This document shows, in pieces, positions 8,602 to 16,359 of a stretch of 59,134 nt of DNA. Numbering within the stretch: the stretch's first letter is position 1; every line of letters starts with the position of its first letter. The notes beneath the pieces are model-generated. The model saw nothing but the letters and a program-made list of their open reading frames with translations, did no database searches and was not told the DNA's origin. Position numbers and translations under genes: made by a program. Origin of the DNA: JBIOJM01 sp044450785 (lineage in GTDB: Bacteria > Planctomycetota > Planctomycetia > Isosphaerales > Isosphaeraceae); contig JBIOJM010000016.1 in assembly GCA_044450785.1 (NCBI GenBank), positions 1 through 59,134 of the forward strand. Direction: 5' to 3'.

Positions 8602-9459
8602 ATGAGCTACAACATTCGGCTTTTGATCGACTGTCCCGATCACAAGGGCTTGATCGCGGCGATCTCGAGTTTCATCGCCCTGCATAATGGAAACATTTTG
8701 AGCGCCGACCAACATGTGAGCGATTCACCGGACGCCACCTTCTTCATGAGGATGGAGATCGAGAGCAAGGGCTTTGGCCTGGGTCGGAACGAGTTCGATG
8801 CCGCGTTTGCTCCACTCGCACGTCAACACGGGATGAACTGGCGAGTCAGCTTCACCGACCGCCCCAAGCGCATGGCGATCGTGGTTTCAAAGCAGGGGCA
8901 TTGTTTGATTGATTTGCTCTGGCGGTGGGAGGCCGGCGAGCAGGACGCCGAGATCCCGCTGGTGATCTCCAACCATGCTGATCTGGCACAGAAGGTGGAG
9001 GCTCATGGCATCCCGTTCCATTATCTGCCGGTGACGAAAGGATCGAAGGTCGAGCAGGAGGCGGAGCTCGAACGCCTCCTTCGGGAGCATGAGATCGACT
9101 TGGTGGTGCTCGCTCGCTACATGCAGATCCTCTCGCCTCAATTCTTGAACTCCTACCGCCAGCCGATCATCAACATCCATCACTCGTTCCTGCCGGCCTT
9201 TATCGGAGCGAACCCGTACCGGAAGGCCTATGAACGAGGTGTGAAAATCATCGGAGCCACGGCCCATTACGTCACGGCGGAACTTGATGCCGGGCCGATC
9301 CTTGACCAGGATATCGCGCACATTTCGCACCGGGACGGTGTTGAGGATATGGTTCGAATCGGTCGCGAGGTCGAACGGCGCGTGCTGGCCCAAGCCGTGC
9401 GCTGGCATCTGGAAGATCGCGTGCTGGTCGATGGAATCCGTACAGTCGTCTTCGAATAG
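8602..9459 (+). CDS. purU: formyltetrahydrofolate deformylase
   Basis: PurU hydrolyses 10-formyltetrahydrofolate to tetrahydrofolate and formate, balancing one-carbon pools and supplying formate for purine synthesis. The 285-residue product has an N-terminal ACT-type regulatory domain (IRLLIDCPDHKGLIAAISSF onward, about 4-80) and a C-terminal formyltransferase-fold domain with RMAIVVSKQGHCLIDLL, LARYMQILSP, the catalytic NIHHSFLPAF loop and GATAHYVTAELDAGPI. The ATG at 8602 is chosen because homology starts at once; a TTG-initiated extension to 8530 overlaps the AT-rich promoter region. It is transcribed away from the toxin-antitoxin pair and followed by 138 bp with no recognisable gene. Confidence 0.95.
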   Translation: MSYNIRLLIDCPDHKGLIAAISSFIALHNGNILSADQHVSDSPDATFFMRMEIESKGFGLGRNEFDAAFAPLARQHGMNWRVSFTDRPKRMAIVVSKQGHCLIDLLWRWEAGEQDAEIPLVISNHADLAQKVEAHGIPFHYLPVTKGSKVEQEAELERLLREHEIDLVVLARYMQILSPQFLNSYRQPIINIHHSFLPAFIGANPYRKAYERGVKIIGATAHYVTAELDAGPILDQDIAHISHRDGVEDMVRIGREVERRVLAQAVRWHLEDRVLVDGIRTVVFE

Positions 9460-9597
9460 ATGTCCAGCAATGCGGAAAAGGCAGAGTGCGTCCCCAAAAA
9501 ATGCCAGTCGGAGGGCTGAAGAGACCGATATTACAGGGAGGAAGGCAAGGCGTCTCTGAGGGCGCGATTACCTTCCCCCGACGATGATCTCGACCTT

Positions 9598-11016
9598 TTG
9601 AACCGGTGGCTGGTTGGATCGACGGGGGTAACCTCGGCGGGGTTAACCGGCCTTGACGGCTCAGCGTGCGGCAGGCAGGGCGGACCCACCTTGATCGCGA
9701 CCTCGCGCACACCGAACGCACGGCCAAGACCCCGAGCCCAACGGCTCAGGGTCGGCGTCCGCGCTCACCTTGACCCTGGTACTCAAGCCGGCGCCGACGG
9801 GCGTTGGCTGCGAGCCATTGGGGTGGGGGTAGGGCTAGTCGCGCTCGTGGGCTTGACCGCTTGGGCGGTGGCCTCGGTATCGGTGTGGTGGGTGCCGGCT
9901 TATCTGGCGCTGATGGTCTTGATCTTCGTCACGCCTCGGGGCCAGCGTCCTTGGGCAATGGCGACAGAGGCGAGTGTGGACTCCGTCGGTGCCGGCAGTG
10001 CCGATCTCGGCCGGGGCCTGCGAATGGAGTGCGCGGACGGGGTGGATCAACATCATCCCGACGCCGAGCCGGACTCAGGCTCGGCAGCCATCGAGTCGAC
10101 CGACCGATCGGGTTCCAGTCCTGATTCGGCCGTCTCGAGCATAGCCATGCCCCGCCGGGGTCGAGTCCGGGCACGCAAGGCGGCCAGAACCGCCGCTGAG
10201 CCGATGCCTGACTCCCCTCCCGTCACCTGGATTCAGGTCGGGCCAGGTAAGTTCGTCCGGATCGAAGGCAGCATCCCGGCCGTCGATCAGACCCCGACCG
10301 AGGCAGTCGCGGTGGGTACCAGTCCGGTAGCGGACGTACCCATACCCGCACCGCCAACGTCAACGGTACCCGCCGCAGCGCTGGCGGCGCAAGACCCTCA
10401 GGACCCGCAGGTGACGATTCCCGGCGACGTGGGGATGGTTGTTGTACCCGACGATTGTGTCTTGGGATCGGTCACTGAAGAGCACGGTATCGCACCCTCT
10501 GCCTTCAGTCCGGCCCCGCTGGCCACATCTTCGGTTGAAGGTCTGGCTCATGATGTGTCTGGAGCGGTTGCCAGCCCAGAGCCCGATCCCAACTCCATGA
10601 CCAACCTGGGCCGTAAAACGCCGCGGTGTGGCGCGGATTCGGGACGGTTTCGGTCGCACTGGCGAACGTCCAGGGGGCGAGCAGACTGGGTTTCGCTCAG
10701 CGTCGCCAATGCGATGCGGGGTCTGGATCGAGCGTCCTCACGACGCAACGTTCAGCCCAGTCCGAAACCCCGGACCTTGGTCTGGGCCTTGTTCGTGCCG
10801 AACGCGCGCCGGCAGCAAGCAGCGCGCCGCGCTTTCGGGCGAATTGCCCATGTCGAGCGCGCATTGCGACCGCGCTCACCGCCTCACTACCGAGGACTTG
10901 GCATTCACGATTGCAATCGACGTGTTCGCCTGCAGCAATGGGAGATGGGCAGCGGTTCGTGCCGTGAGCCAGTCTCCCATTTCCACTTGGGCCGGTCGGT
11001 CTCTCGAATCGCTTAG
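9598..11016 (+). CDS. lineage-specific membrane protein of unknown function
   Basis: A 472-residue frame with two adjacent hydrophobic segments at about 80-115 (AIGVGVGLVALVGLTAWAVASV, then WWVPAYLALMVLIFVTPRG), followed by a long Pro/Ala/Ser/Glu-rich region with no domain I can name. A short block, VTWIQVGPGKFVRIEG (about 208-223), matches my memory of a motif recurring in Isosphaeraceae hypothetical proteins, which supports it being real. The start is uncertain: a TTG opens the frame at 9598 and another TTG at 9691 lies just before the basic pre-membrane segment. The stop at 11014-11016 overlaps the stop of the convergent PilZ gene by 4 bp. Confidence 0.6.
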   Translation: MNRWLVGSTGVTSAGLTGLDGSACGRQGGPTLIATSRTPNARPRPRAQRLRVGVRAHLDPGTQAGADGRWLRAIGVGVGLVALVGLTAWAVASVSVWWVPAYLALMVLIFVTPRGQRPWAMATEASVDSVGAGSADLGRGLRMECADGVDQHHPDAEPDSGSAAIESTDRSGSSPDSAVSSIAMPRRGRVRARKAARTAAEPMPDSPPVTWIQVGPGKFVRIEGSIPAVDQTPTEAVAVGTSPVADVPIPAPPTSTVPAAALAAQDPQDPQVTIPGDVGMVVVPDDCVLGSVTEEHGIAPSAFSPAPLATSSVEGLAHDVSGAVASPEPDPNSMTNLGRKTPRCGADSGRFRSHWRTSRGRADWVSLSVANAMRGLDRASSRRNVQPSPKPRTLVWALFVPNARRQQAARRAFGRIAHVERALRPRSPPHYRGLGIHDCNRRVRLQQWEMGSGSCREPVSHFHLGRSVSRIA

Positions 11017-11723
11017 AGCGAACCGTGCACCGCCAGCTCGAAGAGTTCCATGGGGCAGGAGTTAACGAACCTGAGCCGAGCAACCGTCGTCCCCGACGGA
11101 TCAAGCGAAAAGACGACCAGCCTGGCTTCGACTGCGACAATCGGAATAGCCGGGATCTCCAGCTCAAACCAGAGGGGTATGTTGCCAGGGGGCTCAATCT
11201 CGGTGATGACCGCAGCACCGCCGCCGCTGATGTTCAACAATTCACCACGAATCGCACCCTGGACGCCCTGATCGTCCCAGCTTAATATTGCGAGTGTCTC
11301 GCGGGCGGGGGGATAGCGCTCCCAGAGCCGACGTTCCTGATGCCGCTCAAGGATTGCATCGAGTGCGACCCAGGATGTGAATTGTAACCGGACGAAATGC
11401 TTTCCTGAAGGGTCGACCGTAGTTGCAACCACCCGGGCTTCCCAAGGCTCCGTCTCAGCCGAGCCGGCTTCCAGCCAGAGCCAGACGGTATGATCGACGG
11501 TCGGCCCGGGGTCGGCGTACACGGCCGCGCCTCCCCCACTGATATTGACCACGGTCACGTCACACATGCGGCGCTCGGTACCCTCGCCCCAACTGAGCCT
11601 GCCCCGTGTGTCCCTGAGGGTATAGCGAGTCGACCGCCGTCGCTCTCGGGGCGTTCGGTTTTTTTGATCGGTCGAAGAACCAGTGGCTTTGGGGGTTTGA
11701 TCGCCCATCTCGGGTCCGGACAT
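11013..11723 (-). CDS. tandem PilZ-domain protein
   Basis: A protein with two consecutive PilZ-like domains. The first has ERRRSTRY then VVNISGGGAAVY, the second ERRLWERY then LLNISGGGAAVI, so each carries an Arg-x-x-x-Arg and an Asn-x-Ser-x-x-Gly signature as used for cyclic-di-GMP binding. The domains lie at about residues 25-120 and 125-235. No output domain is fused, so it could act by protein contact, and the neighbouring secretion/pilus cluster makes a role there attractive but unproven. Start choice is open: ATG at 11723 is given, GTG at 11768 or ATG at 11708 are alternatives, and none has a strong ribosome site. It converges on the membrane protein gene with a 4-bp stop overlap. Confidence 0.75.
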   Translation of the reverse strand: MSGPEMGDQTPKATGSSTDQKNRTPRERRRSTRYTLRDTRGRLSWGEGTERRMCDVTVVNISGGGAAVYADPGPTVDHTVWLWLEAGSAETEPWEARVVATTVDPSGKHFVRLQFTSWVALDAILERHQERRLWERYPPARETLAILSWDDQGVQGAIRGELLNISGGGAAVITEIEPPGNIPLWFELEIPAIPIVAVEARLVVFSLDPSGTTVARLRFVNSCPMELFELAVHGSL

Positions 11724-12241
11724 GGTCTTGTGCCCGAGGTGCCCGCCCCAATTCCCGAACGGAGACACGCCAGGGACGCAATGACTCTCTAAGTCAATCC
11801 TAAGTCATGCCCCCTGGCTTCCGTCCTCGAAAGCCCAGATATGCAGACACGCGTCGCCCAACGCCCAAAGGTACTCAACTGAACTCTTGAGCTACAAAGG
11901 TATTCTGTGCAGTCTCGGGCACTTTCTGCAAGTCCTGATGATTCAGAAATCTGCAGCCTGTAGTCTGCTCCCACCCACTGATCTCCGGAGATTTGTGGCC
12001 TCGATCGAGCCGTCATTTTTTCACCAAACCAATTCGATCCATTGAGACTGGCTAATCCGCTTATCGGGAATAATCCTTAAGTTCAGAATAGTCGGTGTCG
12101 AGATTTGAAAGAGGGGATTGTTGCCAAATGTCCCCGCTCGGCGGGAATGCGCGTGAACGTGGGAGGGATATCTCCTCCGTGGAACAACTCCGTGTCCGGC
12201 TCTTAGTCCCGAATCGACGAGGATTGTTTCCTTTGGGTTGC
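11724..12241. other. intergenic region upstream of the secretin gene
   Basis: About 500 bp lie between the divergent PilZ and secretin genes. The right part (12095-12241) is open in the secretin frame from a GTG but codes for an arginine-rich stretch unlike a secretin leader. The left part holds no convincing gene. A perfect 12-bp palindrome, ATCTCCGGAGAT, is at 11981-11992 and could be an operator. Both genes must be transcribed from here. Confidence 0.35.
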
Positions 12242-15184
12242 ATGGTATCGGCAGGTATCAAGGGGATTGTTTTGAGCCTTGGGCTAGCGGCGACGGTCCG
12301 CGCGGAGGGACTCCCAACTCAAGATCAACCTTCGGGGAACTCGTCACCGACGCTCTTGTCCTCGCCCATGCCCCAGGAGTCTCCGGTTGGAATAACGGTT
12401 TCCACACGGGCCCGGCGGACGATGGATCCCGCCGCGAGTCCAGTGCTTTTTCAGTCGATGGCTCCGGCTGAGCGGGTCTCCTCGAACGCGGAACAGCTAC
12501 CCCCTTCTGTCGCGCCGCTGCCTTTGCTGGGAGCCCAGCCAGCTCAGGCACAGACCCCGCGCGGCCAGCAGCCGCCCGCTGTTTCTGGCCCAGCCCCACG
12601 CGATGTCGCTCCGGGCCGGCAGGCTCAACCTCGGCCCGCCGCCGGGGCAATACAGCAACAGGAGATCCAGTTCGATCCCAACGGTTTGGTCCAGCACTTC
12701 CATGTCAACGAGAGCGACCTGCGCCAAATCCTGGAGCTGCTCAGCCGGCGCGCCGGAATGAACATCCTCGTTTCGCCGCGGGTCAGCGGGACCGTCACTG
12801 TCAACTTTGAAAACGTCACCGTCGACAAGGTGCTTGCTGCGGTGCTCAAGCTGGCCAACCTGGTGGAGAAGACAGAGGGCTCGATCCATTACATCTACAC
12901 CAAGGGGGAGCTTCAAGACGAGGAGCAGGCGGTTTTGAAGGAGCGGATATTAACCAAGGTTTACAAGTTGAATTACGTCCGTTCCGACGAGATGATGACC
13001 ATCATCAAACCCTTCTTGAGCACGGACGTTGGCCTGAAACGGTTCGCGAACACGCCGACCTACCGGTACGGGATCAGCGAGTCGGCGACATTCATGTCCG
13101 GCGGTGTGCCATCCGCCGGCGCCGGTGGAGCAGTCGGCGGCGCTGGCAGTGCCGGTGCTGGTGGCGCTGCCGCGGTAGTCACGGGAATTCAAGCGCCGAC
13201 CGGCGGCAACTCACTCTCCGACTACGATCACCTCATCATCCAGGACTATGAATCCAACCTCAAGATCATCGACCAGATTATCCAGAAAATCGACGTTCGG
13301 CCGGTGCAGGTCTTGATCGAGGCGGTCATCATCAGCGTCGACTTGGAGCACGATAAGGAGCTTGGGGTCAACTTCGCGGTGGTCGATAACCTGGCCCAGA
13401 TGCTCGGCACGGTCGGCACCGGAACGGCGCTGAACGGCAACGTCGGATTCAATCCGACTCAGGTGCTGACGGCGGCCGGCAAGCTGACCCAGGGCGTTCC
13501 CCCGGACGCCCAAGGTTTTACCTCGGCGACGAACGGGATCAAGTTCGGATTCGTCGCTAACAACGTGACCGGTTTCGTTCGGGCCTTGGAGACGCTCGGC
13601 AGCACCAAGGTCCTGGCCAGTCCCCGAATCCTCGTCTTGAACAAGCAACGCGCCGAAATCCAGCTCGGCATGCGACTCGGTTTCCAGACATTTTCCCAAA
13701 ACTTCACAAGCACCATTCAGCAGGTGCAATTTCTGAACACCGGAACCCTGCTGCGATTGCGCCCCTTCGTCTCGGACGACGGGATGGTCCGGATGGAGAT
13801 TCATCCCGAGCGGAGTACAGGTTCGACCCCGGGGGGCATTCCCCAACAGTCGACGGCCGAGTTGACAACCAACGTGATGGTCCCCGACGGAGCGACCCTG
13901 GTCATCGGCGGTCTGATGGAAGACCAGGCCGACTTTAATATGCAAGGGTTGCCGGGGCTGTCCCGGATGCCGGTGCTGGGCTATCTCTTCGGCGCCAGGC
14001 AGAAGATAGAGGGGAGGCGAGAGCTGGTCGTGCTCCTGACGCCGCACATCTGGTCGCCGGACCTGGCGATGGCACATGCGCCGGCTCCGAGTGTCGCGCG
14101 GGGGACGCAAAACGGTGAAGCCGCGGGGGCGTCGGCGTCCACCTACTTTGAGTTGCCGGTTCCAGCCCCGGCCGCGGCTGCGACTCCGCCGCCTGGGCCC
14201 GAGGCCCTGGCCTCCACTGAATCCGCCTCCACGTCGTTGTCCGGCTCCAGCGCGCGAGTGAACGCTGGGCTCGAGCCGGGGCCGGCCGGCGCTCCCACAG
14301 ACCAAGATCGGCAGGGGTCATCATCCCCCCGGCGACGACCCTGGCAATTTCTCAGTCGGTTCACGTCGCGGCGATCCCCCGATCAGAAGCAGGATCAAAC
14401 CAACGGTACTGGCGCACTCCCCAGCCCCAGTCCCAACAACGCGTCCCAACCCGGCGGAACGACGCCGATCCGCTCGGCCAAGAGTGACACGACCGTGACC
14501 CAGGCGCGGTGGGAGCCCGACTCCATCCCGAGACCGCCGCGCGACAAGCGCCTGACGGAATTACGGCCGGGAGGCGTGGTCGCCGGTCCGACAAGGCACA
14601 CCGTCGCGCGCGGCGAGACCTTCGCGACAATCGCCCAGCTCTACTACGGGTCCGCACGCTACGATCAGGCGCTCTGGTGGGTCAATCGCGGCATAATCAC
14701 GTGGCCCGAACGGCTGACCGCCGGCGATCTGATCGTCATCCCTCACCTTGACCAGCTCGATCCCTCGCAAATTCGTCCTGTGAGATCGAACTCCACCTCG
14801 GCGCCGGCCCCGGCCTCCGCACCGTCTCCCTTGTCCACATCCGCAGCGAATGGCGAGGCCGGGCTCAATTTACCTGTATCGTCCGACGCACAGATCGAAC
14901 CGGAGCGCGGGACGATGCGGCGCGATCAGGACGACGCTGGGAACGTTCCACCCGGTTCAAGCCCGCGGTCCACCGACCCGAAACCACGCCACGCGCCGCC
15001 GGTCCACATCGTCCGACGTTACGAGACGCTGCGCAGCATCGCGCGCGATCGGCTGGGGACCTCCAGCCGTGCCGACGAAATCATCGAACTGAACCAGGGT
15101 CGGCTCCCGGATACCCACCAGCTCACACCGGGCCAGCGCCTTCTCCTGCCTGACGATGCCAGGCCCATGCGTCAGGCGCCGTGA
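12242..15184 (+). CDS. GspD/PilQ-type secretin with two C-terminal LysM domains
   Basis: A 980-residue outer-membrane secretin, the gated pore of type II secretion or type IV pili. From the ATG at 12242 a signal peptide is visible (GIKGIVLSLGLAATVRAEG). An STN/N0-like domain (residues about 140-220, with SDLRQILELLSRRAGMNILV) is followed by an N1-like domain with a glycine-rich loop (VYKLNYVRSDEMM to QIIQKIDVRP), then the secretin domain at about 357-605, ending LVIGGLMEDQ, PGLSRMPVLGYLFG and ELVVLLTPHIW. After a roughly 180-residue Pro/Ser-rich linker come two LysM-like modules at about 786-836 and 922-970 (HTVARGETFATIAQLYYG; HIVRRYETLRSIARDRLG). LysM modules bind peptidoglycan, so the tail may anchor the pore to the wall. 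The frame is open from a GTG at 12095. Its last 228 bp overlap the antisense peptidase-like gene. Confidence 0.92.
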   Translation: MVSAGIKGIVLSLGLAATVRAEGLPTQDQPSGNSSPTLLSSPMPQESPVGITVSTRARRTMDPAASPVLFQSMAPAERVSSNAEQLPPSVAPLPLLGAQPAQAQTPRGQQPPAVSGPAPRDVAPGRQAQPRPAAGAIQQQEIQFDPNGLVQHFHVNESDLRQILELLSRRAGMNILVSPRVSGTVTVNFENVTVDKVLAAVLKLANLVEKTEGSIHYIYTKGELQDEEQAVLKERILTKVYKLNYVRSDEMMTIIKPFLSTDVGLKRFANTPTYRYGISESATFMSGGVPSAGAGGAVGGAGSAGAGGAAAVVTGIQAPTGGNSLSDYDHLIIQDYESNLKIIDQIIQKIDVRPVQVLIEAVIISVDLEHDKELGVNFAVVDNLAQMLGTVGTGTALNGNVGFNPTQVLTAAGKLTQGVPPDAQGFTSATNGIKFGFVANNVTGFVRALETLGSTKVLASPRILVLNKQRAEIQLGMRLGFQTFSQNFTSTIQQVQFLNTGTLLRLRPFVSDDGMVRMEIHPERSTGSTPGGIPQQSTAELTTNVMVPDGATLVIGGLMEDQADFNMQGLPGLSRMPVLGYLFGARQKIEGRRELVVLLTPHIWSPDLAMAHAPAPSVARGTQNGEAAGASASTYFELPVPAPAAAATPPPGPEALASTESASTSLSGSSARVNAGLEPGPAGAPTDQDRQGSSSPRRRPWQFLSRFTSRRSPDQKQDQTNGTGALPSPSPNNASQPGGTTPIRSAKSDTTVTQARWEPDSIPRPPRDKRLTELRPGGVVAGPTRHTVARGETFATIAQLYYGSARYDQALWWVNRGIITWPERLTAGDLIVIPHLDQLDPSQIRPVRSNSTSAPAPASAPSPLSTSAANGEAGLNLPVSSDAQIEPERGTMRRDQDDAGNVPPGSSPRSTDPKPRHAPPVHIVRRYETLRSIARDRLGTSSRADEIIELNQGRLPDTHQLTPGQRLLLPDDARPMRQAP

Positions 15185-15610
15185 ATCCCGTCGCGTATCA
15201 TAGCTCAGCAGCGCCACGACCACGATCAGACCGATCAGTGCCCAGGACACCAGCAACAGGACCAGGACGCGAAAGGGGCCGGCAACTTCCCAGACGTCGC
15301 CCGGCGCTCGAGCGACTTCAACCAGATAGGTCCCGGCGAACAAGAGACCGGTCATTAGCTCGACGATCGCGTAGCGAGGTGGGATCACACCGCGGCAGTG
15401 CCGGCACTTGCCCCGCAAAATCAGCCAGCCCAGGACCGGAATGTTGTCGCAGGCGCGGATTGCCGTCAAACAGCATGGGCAACGGGACCGCGGGCGCACC
15501 AGACTCAGCCTCATGGGAATTCGATGGATGCAGACATTGAGAAAGCTCCCCACGCACGAACCCAGGACCAAGAACAGAAGGGCGAGCAGTGCATGATGCG
15601 AGGGTGTCAT
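14957..15610 (-). CDS. short prepilin-peptidase-like protein lacking the second catalytic motif
   Basis: The first 140 residues match the N-terminal part of GspO/PilD leader peptidases: VLGSCVGSFLNVCIHRIP, the zinc-type cysteines CPCC and CRHC, NIPVLGW, LRGKCRHC and RYAIVELMTGLLF. A hydrophobic segment then ends in LLSYDTRRD, where the first catalytic aspartate would lie. The C-terminal half of a full enzyme, including the GxGD active-site motif, is absent. From about residue 142 the frame is antisense to the secretin C-terminus and loses membrane character, so the ancestral end may be near 15185. The ATG overlaps the stop of the DUF5658 gene (ATGA), implying translational coupling. It may be a shortened peptidase, a methylase-only protein or a decaying gene. 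Confidence 0.7.
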   Translation of the reverse strand: MTPSHHALLALLFLVLGSCVGSFLNVCIHRIPMRLSLVRPRSRCPCCLTAIRACDNIPVLGWLILRGKCRHCRGVIPPRYAIVELMTGLLFAGTYLVEVARAPGDVWEVAGPFRVLVLLLVSWALIGLIVVVALLSYDTRRDSRRLTHGPGIVRQEKALARCELVGIREPTLVQFDDFVGTAGGPQPIARDAAQRLVTSDDVDRRRVAWFRVGGPRA

Positions 15611-16179
15611 GGCAGGGTCCTGGTGCGCAGATCTCCGAATACTTCGCGAGTGGGCGCGCGGGATCGGGAGTCTGCGGTAAGGTTGGCATTGGACCCGGCA
15701 ATCGGCGGCGAGTGGGCACGACCCACGTCGAGCAGCATCACTTGATACGATATCAGCGCAACGTACAGGCCAATGAAAATGGGCAGCAGAAACCCCACAC
15801 GGAAGCGGGTACCGAATAACGGATAGTTCTTGTAAACGACGATGAGCGGGAGTCCCCCCGCAGTCAGGACATACTTGCCGAGCAGGAACGCGTGATGTCC
15901 TCTGGTCAACAAATGCTGCATGAACGGATTGATTTCCTCGCTGTTGGTGTCGAGCAGCTCGATGGTGAGCACCCCATCGGCGATCGTCAGGCACAGCAGG
16001 GTTACGATCATGGCGAGCGTGACCGTATCGAACCAGTCGACGAAGAACGCGCCGTGGCGTTCCTCACGTCGCCTGACTTCAGCGCGTTGACCACCTAGGC
16101 GGAACGCATCCAGCGGCGACGTGGGCCGCCGGCGGCGGTCGATCGGGCCGCGCTGACCATCGGTCGAACCATAATTCAT
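15607..16179 (-). CDS. DUF5658-like membrane protein
   Basis: A 190-residue protein with a charged N-terminus (about 55 residues) and four hydrophobic segments. Typical DUF5658 signatures are visible: TIADGVLTIELLDTNSEEINPFMQHLL, where Asp, Thr and Asn-Pro are conserved, then a glycine/lysine segment (LLGKYVLTAGGLPLIVV) and two further membrane helices (RVGFLLPIFIGLYVALISYQVML). The family is uncharacterised. The start at 16179 follows an earlier in-frame region rich in Arg that looks non-coding. The stop overlaps the ATG of the peptidase-like gene, so the two are probably made together. Its place next to gspE suggests an accessory role in the secretion system. Confidence 0.7.
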   Translation of the reverse strand: MNYGSTDGQRGPIDRRRRPTSPLDAFRLGGQRAEVRRREERHGAFFVDWFDTVTLAMIVTLLCLTIADGVLTIELLDTNSEEINPFMQHLLTRGHHAFLLGKYVLTAGGLPLIVVYKNYPLFGTRFRVGFLLPIFIGLYVALISYQVMLLDVGRAHSPPIAGSNANLTADSRSRAPTREVFGDLRTRTLP

Positions 16180-16359
16180 AATTGATGGCCAAACAGGACG
16201 CCAAGGCGATGACGCAGCTTCCCGGAGACTGAACCCTCGGCGCGCACGTACACCCTGCGTGCCTCCGGGCCGCCTGGAGAGCCGGCGGCGAGCTTTTCCG
16301 TTCAATCCAGCTTAGGCCGGGTTCTGGGGTTGAGAATGAACTTGCCGCCCGGCTCATCT

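Noticed and set aside
13211..14305. 364-codon minus-strand open frame inside the secretin gene
   Set aside because: It lies antisense to the secretin domain, whose family motifs are plain; the minus frame shows none.
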